A stretch of 64,000 nucleotides of DNA from Isoetes taiwanensis (GCA_021234155.1 JAJEKV010000028.1:4178567-4242566), one strand, 5' to 3'. Shown: positions 1-11,889, counted from the stretch's first letter. Notes: generated by a model from the sequence alone, not told the origin. Program-made: numbers and translations.

Positions 1-480
1 CGTGTTCTCAGCTCCTGTGTATTTGTCGCATCGTACTTTATTTTCTTTGACCAAGAACAACTTGCGTACTTCTTTCATTTATCAAAGTGCAATGTGTTCT
101 CTGATTCTAAGGTTTTTCCGCGATCATTCATTATGTGGAGCAGAGAAATGCAGCCTCTGTTTGGGCTCCTTAACCAGATCTTTAACTGCAGCGTCTCTTT
201 GGGCTTCCAATTTTGGTTTTATAGCCTCATATTTTGGTTCTTGAAGCTCAGATTTGCGCTTTGTTTCTTTATTTGTAGAGAGGGCATGGATCTGGCTCTG
301 GACGGATTTAGACACTCCATCCCTTTACTAGGTATCTCCTGTTATGGTTTGGGCCTTGTTTGGATCTAGATTTAAAGAATGACCTCTGTCGTGCTCCAAA
401 CTAAAAATTATCAGTAGAAGTAGCAGATGCATGCACACAGAACATATGAGAGATGCATTTGATTATGGAATGAGTTCAAT
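1..480. other. no recognisable gene
   Basis: Nothing here matches a family I know. A 63-codon frame on the minus strand (315 to 124) encodes a very charged, Lys/Glu/Gln-rich peptide that could be a coiled-coil scrap of a retrotransposon gag, but there is no motif to confirm that. Confidence 0.3.
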
Positions 481-499
481 ATTAGAGCCATTTCGACAA

Positions 500-1840
500 A
501 AACCTAACAGGGTTTTGGGTGTGAACAGTATTGCTTGTCACTTGCAAGATTTTGCAGAGATAGGATTCTCCATGGGTTAGGTCTTCACTCTAAAATCATA
601 CAGATGGGATTGGAAGGTGGGTAACCTGTTTGTACAAATGTATGGAAATTGTGGAGGTTTGCAAAAAGCACACATGGCTTTTACTCAGATAGATGAGCGG
701 AATGCTTACCCTTGGAACATATTGATTGCCATGTATGGTGGGCATGGTTATCTTCAGGTAGCACTGATGCATTTTAACAGATGCCTGATCAGCACGTCAT
801 TTCATGGATTGCCACAATTTCAGCATGTGTCCATTGGAGTCAGCTTAGAAAAGCATTTAGCTTGTTTGAGATTACCTTGAAAGAACATCATATCTTGAAA
901 CAATATTCTCTCGGGTTATGTTCAGTATGGTCGCCTCTCCGATGCCTTTTCACTGTTCAATCAAATGCCATGGAAGAATTTATTTTCTTGGAATACTATG
1001 CTTTTTGCCTGTGCTCAACATGGACAGCTGGCAGATGCGCTTCGGCTTTTTAAGCAAATGCCACATAAGGATATGGTTTCTTGGAATGATATCCGGTTAT
1101 GCACAGTAAGGGAAGCTCGAGGATGCTTTTTGGTTGTTTGATCCTAGAATGTCATAATCTATGCACTCTTAGCAAGGACTTGTAAAGGAAGCATTAGATA
1201 TATTTCACCAAATGCCTCAAAGAAACGTTGTTTCATGGAATGCTATGATCACAGATTATGCTAAGACAAGCCACCTCAAGGAAGCTGTTATACTTCTAGA
1301 TCAGATAATCAATGAAACCTGATAGGCTTACCTTTGCTGAGATATTGGATGCATGTGCAGATCAGATAGCCTTAGTAAGAGATAAGAAGGTGCATAGTCT
1401 CATAATAGCAGGTAGATATCAACTAGATATTGTGGTAGCAACTGCCCTTGTTAGCAAGTTGTTACTATGTAAGGCAAGTGTGGATGCCTGAAATAAGCTG
1501 TTCTTGTTTCCGGACATGTCTTTGGCTTTGCTATGATAACATAGAATGCAGTGATAACAATGTTCGCGCAACATGGATATGGCAAAGAAGCTTTTCACTT
1601 ATTTCATGAAATGGGCCTTAAAGGTGTGAGACCTAATGATGTCACCTTTCTTAGCACACTTTGAGCTTGTAGTCACACAAACCTAATTGATGAAGGCTAT
1701 CATTTATCAAGTTTCATGGCTCTGGATCATGTGATTTTATCAATGATAGACCATTGATTGACCTACTTGGACGGGAAAATTGGATTGATGTTGAAGAGGA
1801 TTTGATCAACAAAATGCCATGGCTGTTAGATTATCAAAGT
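500..1840 (+). pseudogene. PLS-class pentatricopeptide repeat (PPR) protein pseudogene
   Basis: Consecutive PPR motifs can be read on the plus strand, but they jump between all three frames and are broken by stops. Seen in order: HGLGLHSKIIQMGLE (about 573-617), then NLFVQMYGNCGGLQKAH, MPDQHVISW, SGYVQYGRLSDAFSLFNQMP, FACAQHGQLADALRLFKQMP, KEALDIFHQMPQRNVVSWNA, PDRLTFAEILDACADQ with KVHSLIIAG, FAQHGYGKEAFHLFHEM and RPNDVTFLSTL followed by a stop. The last recognisable part, IDLLGRENWIDVEEDLINKM (about 1757-1815), resembles the E motif that follows the PPR array. In living plants such proteins bind organelle RNA and guide C-to-U editing. At least four frameshifts and several stops (for instance inside the 1321-1491 and 1534-1740 segments) make it non-functional. 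No DYW deaminase domain is visible downstream. No intron is needed, as is usual for the family. Confidence 0.88.
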
Positions 1841-2051
1841 CAGTAGGATTCCATTTCTAGAAGGAGCTCGCATGAAAACGACAAAAACCTCCCGATAGGC
1901 TTCTCATTCATCTCAGCAGATTTTCTACAATGGTGGATAGTGGGTAACATGCGAACTACCCATGAAGAAAAATAAAGGGAACGTCCAATTATACAACTTG
2001 GACCCCATGAAATACAATGCTAATAGATGTTTGTTTGTGTACCTGCCGAAA

Positions 2052-2111
2052 GCTTATCACGGGATTAAAAACCCGCCCTTCGGGGTTTCGAGGAAAACCC
2101 TAGTGATAAGC
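2052..2111 (-). repeat. fold-back element copy E1 (branched hairpin)
   Basis: Perfect 9 bp outer stem: GCTTATCAC at 2052-2060 pairs with GTGATAAGC at 2103-2111. Inside lie a hairpin around GGGATTAAAAACCC (2061-2074), a CCCTTCGGGG mini-hairpin and a hairpin GGGTTTCGAGGAAAACCC (2083-2100). On the minus strand it aligns over its whole length with copy E2 at 8332-8394. Function unknown. Confidence 0.6.
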
Positions 2112-3890
2112 CTTCTAAAGGGCTTCGACAAGCGTAAAGCTGAAATTTGCTCCCAAAACCCGCGAATGGAGAAGTCGAAGCGCCGCCGCTTGGCCAACTG
2201 TACCTGCACAACACCAATACAAGAACAAATGTGACAAAACAAATCTCCCAAAGTGGAGGGGGGCTGATCCGCGTGCGTGCCCATAGCGACAACAAAATAA
2301 AAACCTCTTCAAATAGAGGGGCTGGTCACGCGTGCCAGGCGAGAAATACATTAAACAATCAAGGGGGGAGGGTGAGAGGGTGGGTTTCAAACAAAAGAGA
2401 ATAGGGTACTGCTGAGAGAGAAGAGGAAGCGCCGATGAGACATTGATGAAGAACCCCGCCTAATATAGCGATCTCCCAGAGAAGGCATGCATGCATGCAA
2501 GACATGCATGCTCGCTCCTTCTAGAATGTCGATCCGAGGGCTCAGATCGATGGCATTTCTGTTACATGCAGTCAGTCTTTTCTGTTATATGCAGTCAATT
2601 CCCTTTCATATTTAGGATGCACGACCAACGAATCTGTATCAGAGCAATTACTCAAGATTCTCTTCCATGTTATGTTATATAAACAGGAAGCAGATCTCTG
2701 GATCTTCTCCGCCTTCACCTTTGTGCCTACAATTCTTGTGTTCTTGTACGCTCCATTGAGCTTTGATTCAATATACTACAGTGTCTCTTTCTTTCCAGTT
2801 TATTCTGTTCAATAGGTTACGGGGCCCACACTTGTTTTATCATCGCTTAAGTTGCCAAATCTTTAGCAATTTTTGACAGCTATTCTTGCTCTGCCACCCT
2901 TTTTTTCCTTTTCTTCTTCTAAAAACAAAAAGCAAAAAATCTTTTTTTGAAATGGATATTGTTGTTGTTTCACGAATTATCAAAGTTGGAGACTTCATTT
3001 GCTACATTATAGCTATGCAAATCAATCAAATGGATGAGCTTCTAGATCATCCTATATATGCTTTCTTCGGCTTGCATAGGGCACCGTCACAACAATATGG
3101 TAAATATAATTTTCATTACATTTTATTCATAACAGCATTCTGAGAGGATTCTTGCAATTGCAAAGGTCAAGTATCTGGTTAGTTACCTTGGAAAATTTTT
3201 GCTCTTGAATGAAAATGTAAGGGCATTAGGGCTGTATTGCACTTCATAGTTGGTTCTGGGCTTGAAACTGCGAAGTTTACAGTGGCTGATAACGGGTGGC
3301 CGGAAATACCACAAAAAAAAGTCCAGAAATACCACATCCCGGACTCTAAATACGGTGGTCCACTTTTGACTACACCACCAAAATGAAAAATCTATCAGAT
3401 AATGTGATGGCAATAAACTTATCGAATTCTGCTGCAAGAAATATAAAGTCATGTGAAGAGAAATAAAAAATAGCCAATGCGTAGAAATGATGCATGCAAC
3501 GTTAAAATATACTTTATGCCATGAATACATATATTATACTGCCACATCAGATATCACCTAGATGACATGTACAAGGTTAGGACATACATGACTCGACACA
3601 TGTATGCCATGTAAGTAGCCCGCATGTTGAGAGACGATAGGTGGTGGCCACACGATGATCCGTTAGTATGGAGTGCATGGCAACCATTGATACTTGCCAT
3701 ATTATATCAATAATATGATACCACCAATAGTGCCTATTACCCCTAACATATAATTATAATACGGAGGATAAGGGGCCAACTTAAATAAGTGTGAGTGTTT
3801 TATAGAAAGATTAAATTTGAGTTTAGAGTTATACATGTGTGAGTTTAGAGTTATACTGCCTTTTAAAAATCATCACGTGTATCGCAAGTC
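2112..3890. other. intergenic, possible LTR or promoter remnant near 2.47-2.84 kb
   Basis: No coding match. A GCATGC-rich stretch (about 2485-2515) is followed by a TATATAAA box at 2676-2683 and a pyrimidine-rich stretch, an arrangement like the promoter end of an LTR, but no partner LTR or clear primer-binding site follows. A 16 bp direct repeat, GAGTTTAGAGTTATAC, occurs at 3819-3834 and 3841-3856. The rest shows nothing. Confidence 0.3.
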
Positions 3891-4167
3891 TGTTAGAAGC
3901 ATCTAACATATTCTAGAAGCTTCAATATGTTTCTATAAAAGTTCGGAGTAGATTCTAGAATTTCTAGAAAATGTTTAGAACTATTGGAAGTACGTGACAA
4001 ACAGCCAACAAGTAGTTGCAGAATATACCATTCAGTAGTTACTGTACCGGTGCAGTAGGTGCACAGCTATTAACATTAATGCATGTCCCTACTTATAGGG
4101 GATAAATCATGTATTGTACAAATCGATCAATACAATATTTCTCATTTCTGTTTTAGCTCTTTCCACA
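3891..4167 (+). mobile_element. 5' LTR of a Copia-type retrotransposon (probable)
   Basis: The stretch begins TGTTAGAAGC and ends CCACA, fitting TG...CA LTR ends, and lies 8 bases before a textbook primer-binding site. It carries several TTCTAGAA-type palindromes and a TATA-like CTTATAGGGG near 4092. About 277 bp is within the usual Copia LTR range. I do not see the matching 3' LTR, so both borders are inferred. Confidence 0.5.
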
Positions 4168-4175
4168 TACTTTCT

Positions 4176-4187
4176 TGGTATCAGAGC
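4176..4187 (+). promoter_or_regulatory. primer-binding site for initiator tRNA-Met
   Basis: TGGTATCAGAGC is the exact complement of the 3' end of plant initiator tRNA-Met and is the usual primer-binding site of plant Copia and many Ty3 elements. It fixes the orientation of the element as plus strand. Confidence 0.85.
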
Positions 4188-4760
4188 TATCATGTCCCAA
4201 GACACAATCGAAACTTGGGAAGCAGGTGGAGAACCACCTGCTGCATGCCATAAGCGAGACCTCGAAGACCTCGAAACTGGGAGGAGACGAATCTTAGATT
4301 CGAATTCAGTAGAGAGGCATCTTCAGATGATCTGTTCGGTAGGTTCAAAGTGAGATGGCTTCGTCAGAGAGGTTTGATCGTTTTAACAGAAAGATTGAGA
4401 CTCTTGATTATGATAATGCATATATATGGTTCATTAAGAAAAGGTTCTTTGGGATATTATTTTAGGAAATTTGGAGAAGCCCGAAGACGACAAAGAGGAA
4501 GAAACCATTGAATTTGAAAAATTGAATGCAAAAGCAAAAAATCACAAAATCCAATTTGTTTGTAACTTTGATATCTTCATGATCGAGATGCAGACACAGT
4601 GGCAGAAGACTAGAGCAAACTAAAGACCACATATCATAAGACCACTTGATCTCAAGAAATCACCCTATATCAGGAACTATTTGGATCTCCCATGAAGGAC
4701 AATGAAACAGTTGCCCCACACTTGGACAGAAAGAAATCTGTGGACGGGTGGCACAATAGA
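4188..4760 (+). pseudogene. degenerate leader/gag region of the Copia-type element
   Basis: After the primer-binding site an open stretch starts at an ATG at 4192 (MSQDTIETWEAGGEPPAACH) and stops at 4351. A second reading, MASSERFDRFNRKIETLDYD, begins at 4354 and fits the start of a retrotransposon gag. It is interrupted by stops before about 4480, and Lys/Glu-rich pieces follow to about 4760. No protease, integrase or reverse transcriptase follows. The element is a 5' stump, cut off before or by the minus-strand gypsy element that begins near 5.0 kb. Assignment to gag rests mainly on position. Confidence 0.4.
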
Positions 4761-4926
4761 CCACTTGTAAATATTGAAGTTTTAATTAACCGAAATATTT
4801 TGGCACAACAAAATTAAATAAGTTCCTTAAATTCTGCCCTAAGTAGTTTTTATTTCCCTATGGATTGTATTGTCCAAGCAGCCCGTTGGTGGCACCCCCG
4901 ATATTTGGGGTGCTCACCCTTTTTTT

Positions 4927-5003
4927 TTAATGGTTCAGTATACTTTAAACCATTAGATATAATGCTGTAACATCATTTATATGCTCCTAGGCATTAAATA
5001 TGT
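4927..5003. repeat. direct repeat, copy 1 (partner at 7990-8063)
   Basis: About 77 bp, from AATGGTTCAGTATACT to CTCCTAGGCATTAAATA, matches 7990-8063 with few differences and in the same orientation. The two copies bracket the minus-strand gypsy element, so they are probably the outer ends of its two LTRs, the rest of the downstream LTR being lost. A pre-existing genomic repeat split by the insertion is the alternative. Confidence 0.7.
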
Positions 5004-5014
5004 ACTACGTGCCC

Positions 5015-5995
5015 TTACCTGATCCTGGGTCTGTCTCATATGCAATTGACACAACCCAAGTGTCACATCCATGCCTTCAAGTATACTTATTGCAGCATCA
5101 ATTTTCAGCCCATCAAAACCAAGCGATACAGGTCCTTTGGGATTCCTCCCAAATATAGCCATAAATGGACTAGTTTTGATGCTCTATTGGTACCCATTAT
5201 TGTAAGCAAACTCCACAATTGGCAAATAGTCCTCCCATCTGGATTGCTGAGTGGCCACTTAAGATCTTAGCACATCCTCCAGAATTTGATTCATTTTTTC
5301 AGTTTGCCCATCCTCTCAGGACGATCTCCAGTAGAAAACTGAAGAGTGCATTTCAATGCAGAGAACAATTCTCGCCAGAAATTCCTAGTGAATTTCTCAT
5401 CATGATCACTTACTAGCCTTGGGTAACCCAAAGATAGGGAACACATACTGCATGTAATCATTGGCCACCGCCAAGCCATCAACATTCTTTGTCAGAGGTA
5501 TAAAGCATGCATACTTTGTCAAATTATCCATAATGACAAGTATTTGGATATAATGGTGCATAGTACGAGGCAACTTCACAATGAAAGCCATAGAGATTTT
5601 ACTCCACCTCTCCTCTAGCATAGGCAGAGGTTGCAAAAGCCCTGGAATCTTGCCTCAATCAGCTTTAACATGCTGATATATCTCACAAGTTTTCATATAT
5701 TCCTGCACATCATCCTTTAGGCCAGACCATAAAACATTCTCTTGATCGATTCATATATTTTCTATTCACCTCCATGCCCAGCATAAGATGCATCATGAAA
5801 TTCGCTCAATAATTGCTTTCGCAAAGTGTCCACAATAGGGACATAAATACGACCCTTATGATACTAGAGTCTGTCCTAGATATCCCAAGCATTAGGTAAC
5901 TTAGATAGATATTGCATATTCAAAAAAAGGCATCCAAGTCCAACCACCTTGCCTATCTTGGACTTACCTCAACTTGGCTTTGCAGAAATTTGAGC
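5015..5995 (-). pseudogene. Ty3/gypsy RNase H end plus integrase, degenerate
   Basis: Read from 5995 downward: an RNase H end (VVYIDHKPLKFLQSQ), then the integrase zinc-binding region (KGRIYVPIVDTLRKQLLSEF, WPKDDVQEYMKTCEIYQHVK), the core (LEERWSKISMAFIVKLPRT, VIMDNLTKYACFIPLTK, RLVSDHDEKFTRNFWRELFS) and the tail (PFMAIFGRNPKGP, about 5130-5170). The first catalytic Asp, expected in the SMDFI-type motif, is Ala here; the second (SDHDEKF) is kept. Frameshifts and stops break it at several points. Coding ends near 5015, where the 4927-5003 repeat begins. No chromodomain is visible. Confidence 0.82.
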
Positions 5996-5999
5996 GGTT

Positions 6000-6707
6000 T
6001 ATGATCAATATAAACCACAAACCCCGTATCTTATTGATGTAAACGCTAAGAGAACTTGTTTGTTTATAGTACCGTAGCTTCTCAAGCGCATCATGAGCAT
6101 CACGCTGAGGTGCATACTCCCTAATGAAGTACTTCCTAAAAACAGACCAAGTGTTATCCTCCTTCTTCGTGATAGGACCATTCTACCAACTATAGGCATC
6201 CGATTTCGGCCCCATCTGTGCAATAAATAATCGTGCCTTGTCTCTTTTATTGGTAGCCTCAAAAAAGGTCTCAATCTTGTCAATCTAAGCCATCTCCTCC
6301 TCAACAGTACCTTTCTCATCTCAATCGGGGATCTTGGTGCGCTCGAGACTACGTATGTCCTCCTTGCTTAACATGGAACTCTTGAGTGACTATTCCATAC
6401 CAGCACTAGTACTAGGTACATCTGGGTCCACCATCATTATCGGGGATTTTCCTTTCTCTGTAGACTTCCCATGGTCATCCTTGCCAGCAAGGATCTCCGA
6501 TATAGTTCTCATAGCATCTGAGTGTCTAAAACCTTGAGGCTCTGCTGCACATCCAGCAAATCCTCATCCCACTTTGGTTGCATGTTCTAGGTTCTTATGG
6601 GTTTTCATTACACAAGCAGCCAGCCCTCATACATCAGGTTCCTCCTCCATAGGAGTCGCCTGCCCTGCTGCAGTATGTGTACCTGCACTAGTCTTAGTGT
6701 GCTCCAT
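6000..6707 (-). pseudogene. Ty3/gypsy gag, degenerate, joined directly to RNase H
   Basis: From an ATG at 6707 (MEHTKTSAGTHTAAGQATPM) one frame runs with scattered stops through KDDHGKSTEKGKSPIMMVDP to the retrotransposon gag core: IDKIETFFEATNKRDKARLF, then IAQMGPKSDAYSW, WSVFRKYFIREYAPQRDAH and ALEKLRYYKQTSSLSVYINK. This is the capsid-type gag domain of plant Ty3 elements. Immediately after it the reading changes to the RNase H end. The zinc knuckle, protease and reverse transcriptase between them are missing, a large internal deletion at about 6000-6010. Start chosen because the ATG lies 33 bases after the primer-binding site. Confidence 0.8.
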
Positions 6708-6739
6708 CTCAGCTATTCAAGGTCCAAGTCGCAACATAG

Positions 6740-6751
6740 GCTCTGATGCTA
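6740..6751 (-). promoter_or_regulatory. primer-binding site of the gypsy element (two changes)
   Basis: Read on the minus strand it is TAGCATCAGAGC, two substitutions from the initiator-tRNA-Met site. It lies directly between the putative LTR end at 6753 and the gag ATG at 6707. Confidence 0.65.
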
Positions 6752-6752
6752 C

Positions 6753-8079
6753 TGTAATGAACCAAAAAATTTAGTCCCAAAAACTTTGATTCATATTCAC
6801 AAAAACCATCAGAGTACACAGAACAAGTATTGCCTCCCACGAGGCTATATACATGCAAGCCACATATACAGATAACAAGATGACATAATACAAGATAACT
6901 ATATATACGCATAGTTCCGCCAGCTATCAGATAGCCCTGCACATGCTTCCATGTGCTAGTAGCATGCATAAGAGTTATCCAGTAGAGTCAACATGAAGCA
7001 AAGACTGGTTTACTGACTGCAAGAACACGCATATGGAATCCACCACACGCACTATAGCATCTGTCACGCAGATGCTCCCCACCATATCTAGACAGTACAT
7101 CGTCTAGAACCCCCACGCTGGTGGATTCAGTGTAAGGGAGAAACTACAAGCACAAAGAACCGTTAAGCTACTAAGCTGTTGGTACAAGCCTCCCAATGTC
7201 CCATACTAGTGGCATGCACAACCTCACCAGCGCCTATAGTCCTATTTTGATAAGCCACGCTTGTCTAAGCATGCTTGCATCTTGCATAAGCATCGTAGCA
7301 TCCAGTATCACGAAGATACTATACCATGGAGCATAGCCCCATGAAGGATATCTTGCTTTCACGGGATTGTTGATAAATATATGATATCTTCCCATACCAA
7401 TATCATATACCAAACTCACCAGCACTCACAAGTATCCGATGGAGCAAGCATTAGCTTATCCAATAAAGCCTTACAAACCTTAGTAGTATAGCTTAACCGT
7501 CATAAATTAAATAGTTATTCATCCAGGCATCACTCCCTCTCCTCCAAGCCCTGAAACTAATAGTTCATCATAATCCATGCCAATCTATTCACTAAGCTAT
7601 CCTACCACAATTTCTAGGTAGATTATTATGGCACAAAGCCAGAGCCAGTTATTTATGTTCTTAATGAGAAATGGTTTCAAGGATTCTCTCAGAGGTTTAC
7701 CCCAAGCTGGTTTTGCTTGGCTTTCCACACAAGCCTTCCAGTCAGGGCATAAATATATCTAATGCACCACCAAGCTTACCAGTAAATACCAGCTTCCACC
7801 TCTGATGAAAACGCTTCTCTAATCCACCAAGGATCGAGCTGAATCCCTTCCCAATGCCAGAATAATATGTCTGAATTATTTTGTTGTCCTCCGTAGATTC
7901 TTCTGCTTCTTTCTTCCTTCTGGCTTGTTCTGTACAGATTCGCCACCGCCTTATCAAAACCCTTGCCAACGTGCGTGGCATTGATTTCTTTTAATGATTC
8001 AATATACTATAAACCATTAAATATAATGCTCTACATCATCTATATGCTCCTAGGCATTAAATAAGTAAACGCATTAACA
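6753..8079 (-). mobile_element. probable 5' LTR of the minus-strand gypsy element
   Basis: On the plus strand the segment starts TGTAATGAACC next to the primer-binding site and could end at CATTAACA (8079), giving TG...CA ends and about 1.33 kb. Its far end (7990-8063) recurs at 4927-5003 on the other side of the element, as expected for LTR ends. The remainder of the second LTR is not recognisable, so the outer border is tentative. No coding match inside. Confidence 0.45.
7990..8063. repeat. direct repeat, copy 2 (partner at 4927-5003)
   Basis: Same orientation and nearly the same sequence as copy 1, including CTCCTAGGCATTAAATA. It lies at the outer end of the putative gypsy LTR. Confidence 0.7.
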
Positions 8080-8331
8080 CCCCTAGCCTAAGAACTCCAA
8101 AAACTAGGGAATATGCGACCAAATAATCTCAATGCCACCCACATCGAATTATTACAGTTATCCCACAATAAACATGCATGCAATATTTACAACAATGGTT
8201 TATAAAATAATTGGGCATAATAATGAACATCAATAATAATGAAAAGTGAAAACTCAATATGAAATACTTGGAATTTTCTTTAATTCAAGTATACATTGAT
8301 GTATACTTGTATGCTTTTGATAATAAAGATT

Positions 8332-8394
8332 CTTATTACCGCCACGGTTTTTCCTCGAAACCTTCTCAAGGGTTTTAACCCGGACAGTAATAAG
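8332..8394 (+). repeat. fold-back element copy E2 (branched hairpin)
   Basis: Perfect 8 bp outer stem: CTTATTAC (8332-8339) with GTAATAAG (8387-8394). Inside are hairpins GGTTTTTCCTCGAAACC (8346-8362) and GGGTTTTAACCC (8370-8381). It is the plus-strand counterpart of E1. The outer stem keeps pairing although one base pair differs (C-G in E1, T-A here). Confidence 0.65.
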
Positions 8395-11300
8395 TTTATT
8401 ATGCTTAACGTTCATAACTGACTGCATTATTCATAATCTAATGTAAATCTAAGAAGTTTGCTCTATGGAATTATAGAAATTTTAATCAAAGTCATATTCA
8501 ATGGTTGAGGAATGAAATACTAAGACACTAGCCTCCAGAGACAGCTTATTTGTTGTCTATAGATAACAATATATTGTGACCTCATTGTGTAAACAACTTG
8601 ACTGAAGTTTGTAGTAAACAAATAAGGGCTGAAATAATAGCTGAGCATGTGTGCGAATTTTTTTTTTTTTTTAGCACGCCAGCCTAACCAAGCGTGCAAC
8701 CCTCCTTGCAATTCTAGCCTATCCACGTGGCTCTTCCATGTCATCAAAATCTACTGTGGCAGAAGTACAACCGTTAGATCTGTAATTTTGTAGATCAATG
8801 GCCATGAAAATTAGAAAAGCCCATTAAAATAAGCACGGAGATGGCAAGCGTTGTGGACGCTGCTTCACCTATGGTTACTTGCCCCGTTATAGTTTGCAAA
8901 ATCAAGGATAATCAGAGCAGTCTTCGTTCTTAGGGTTTTAGGGTTCTGGCGTATTTGATAGCTAAGAAGCCGGAGATGGTCTGACTTGCCTATTCCTCTC
9001 CAGTATTATTTGTCAAGTCAAAAATCGAAAGGTGAATTTCGATTCATTTCACCGTAGCTCCGTTCCTTTTTTTTCTTCTGCTGCACCTAGATTTTATGAC
9101 CCACTTTGGAACATTTCATCCGAGGGAAAATGATTTTTATGCCAATCTATGCTCTTACGGCCATGCCCAGATCTCCAAATTGTGTTGCAACAGCTTCCTT
9201 TAAATTGCCGCACAAATTCTTCGTATGATCCAAAGTCTGCAATAATTTTTCAAGCAACTCTCCACTTGGTTTTTGCCACCTCCTGGTTTCCATGGACTCC
9301 CAAAAGGTCGTGATTCCATATCTACATTTACTCTAGTATGGTTGGATCGCTGCATTTGCTAGGGCATAGCATTTCCAAGCCCCTTGCACATTGATCCTTT
9401 CTGAGTGCTCAAAAATTGCAAGATGCTCAACTTGGCAGTGCGAGTAAATTCCGCTATGCTTCATAGTGGGCTTGATTCAGTTTTGTACTTGGCTAACTGT
9501 CTTGTCTGTTTGTTTGCGCCTCAGGTGGAAATATTATTGCTGAAGCAAATTAATGATTTGACAGAATTCAAAACCCCACCAGTATACATGGAATGCAATT
9601 TTTTATTGACATGCTAAACTTGGTAAGAGCGAAACTGTCCTTCATTTGTATTATACAATGAATACCAGGATGCAAAACCAGACAAATTTATATTTCCCAG
9701 CATACCAAGAGCATGTAGTAGTACACGTAACTTAACCTCTAGAGCATTCATAACTGTCTTTATAGTCACCGGGCAACCAATCTGATGTAGTGGTACATTG
9801 TACAACCAGAGGCTACGATTTTCCAAAGCAAAGCATGAGAACACGATTTTACAAGTCATCTCTGAGATTAGGTCCTCATGATGCAATGACTAGAACAATG
9901 TTCTGAATATCTAAACCCGGTGATTTATGGGCAAAATTGATGCAGACATGCATTGGGCTTGGAGTCAAGCATGATGCCTTTTAGCAAATGTTATGCCAAA
10001 ATATTCAATGGAGCAAATGCTTGGCATTTGAAATCTATGCTAAGAAAATTTTACTTGGCAACGATCTGTGATTGAAGCTCTCATCATTTGACATCAAATA
10101 TTAGTTTGATCTCGCTTCAAAGGTGTGGAGCATCATCAACAAAAAATAAAAGCAACATTGAAACAATTGCAAACGGCCGATCTGTCTCAGAACTTTTGAC
10201 AGGGGTCATTTCTAGAGAGCTTTGACAGTGCAGCAGCCTTCAAGTGCTCCATACCGAAAGCCAATATAATGCTATTTCTGGCAGCATTCCTGTAGCAATG
10301 TGATTTTAAAGAATAGAAATAGTGTGTGCTAGTAGAATTTTTCTAGAGGATTTTTTCCGGGAATGATTCGTGCAAAAGTTGCATAACAATGAAATGTGCA
10401 ACTCGAAATCTCTGAACATTTATATCTAATCTGCATTTTGCAAATTGCAGAAGCTTAAAAATGACTGGATATAGGCCAAGAGAAAGAACCAGCATCAAAT
10501 TGTAAATAACAGCCTCTACCTTGCTTAAATTACATGCCAAAAGCTAATGCATGTGGATCATGATATTGCAGCCGTCCGATTCATTCATATTCTGCGGACT
10601 GCAGTTATTCTTTGCTATTGCTATGTGAATATCTATCAGAGGACGACATAGCCAGTAACTCTGCTAGAACTTTCGTACTTTACATCCCTCATAGGTGAAG
10701 CTTAATGTTTATGCCAATCTTTGTTCAATGATGAAGGTAAAGAAGGCTTCCTAAGAAGAGGCATCTAATCCTAGCAAGTTTTTTGGGTACAAAGGTATAG
10801 TTGAAGCATATATTAAGTACAAAAAATACATTGTAGATGTCCTATGCTATGCAAACATTAATCTGAGATGGGAATGCGGACTACTATGCTGGTACAAATG
10901 GGTAGATCTAAAGTTTGTTTCAACGGTAGAAGGGTACTTTTTAGTTTGGTTTTGTTTTGCATCTCACTTTGTTCTTCTATGCTCTATATTCTTTCTATTT
11001 TATTTCATGCATCTAAGGGCTTAATCTATGAAAGCTTTAGCGCTTGCCTTTGCTTTAGCAGATTTTAGAGAAAAGTGCTAGATGTGATGGATTTAAATTC
11101 CTTTAATAAATAACGACCCCAAAGATGAAAATGTGATCAATATTTCTACTAATTCAGGTCCAGACTTTTCCTCGTGCCAACTCGCTTAAGGTGATCCGAG
11201 CTATTCCATTTTATTTAAAGAGTGCTTCACCTGACCGCAACATTCAAGGACTTTATGAGACCTTATGCAATTGGTATTTCACATCATATGTTCATATTCC

Positions 11301-11885
11301 TAGGCGTAGCCTATGAACCAAGACTGATCAACCCCTAAAGGCACATATATCTCGACACCTCCTTGAGATTGGGAAGTCGCCATTTTTACTAGCTCGCTTT
11401 TTTCCATCTTGGGGAATACTTCATTGTTTTCTAGTTTGAGAACCTTTGTCTCAAGGCTTGAAGCATATGGAACTTTGTATTCTTTCTTTCTAATTCTCAA
11501 TCAGAAATTTATCTATTCTGCCATGCCTTTTTTCCTATTTATAAAAATATCTAACTTAACAACAAACCATATAACTTGAAAAGTCAAGATATATCTTGAA
11601 AAAGTGGATAAGCTTTTATTCCTAATTCTCAGAATCAAATAGTCTCTACAAAGAAAGGAAGGAGAAAGAATGTGGGTAATTGATTGAAACGCTTGCCAAA
11701 GAAGAAAGTAGAATAGGCAATGGCACTTTGTTTGATATGCATATTGATAGCATTTGCTGACAGAGCTGTCACTTATACCTCTTTCACCGCAAATGAGAAG
11801 GAAGCATGTGCTATATAATGTAATGGCCCCATTGAAGTATGACACATGATTCCATCACAAAATTTGTGGTTCTCTTCAAAGACTT
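8395..11885. other. no recognisable gene
   Basis: A/T-rich sequence with only short frames. A T-run lies near 8658-8672. TTAGGGTTTTAGGG at about 8931-8944 is a pair of telo-box-like motifs, which often occur near plant transcription starts, but I find no coding exon after it. A 90-codon minus frame (9886-9614) and a 66-codon minus frame (11500-11300) have no family I recognise. Confidence 0.4.
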
Positions 11886-11889
11886 ATGA

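Noticed and set aside
2052-2111. tRNA gene (branched fold with a T-arm-like GGTTTCGA)
   Set aside because: No proper acceptor stem, D-arm or anticodon arm, and the T-arm loop has the wrong size.
8931-8946. Interstitial telomere-like repeat (TTTAGGG)n
   Set aside because: Only two degenerate units; more like paired telo-boxes or chance than a telomere insertion.
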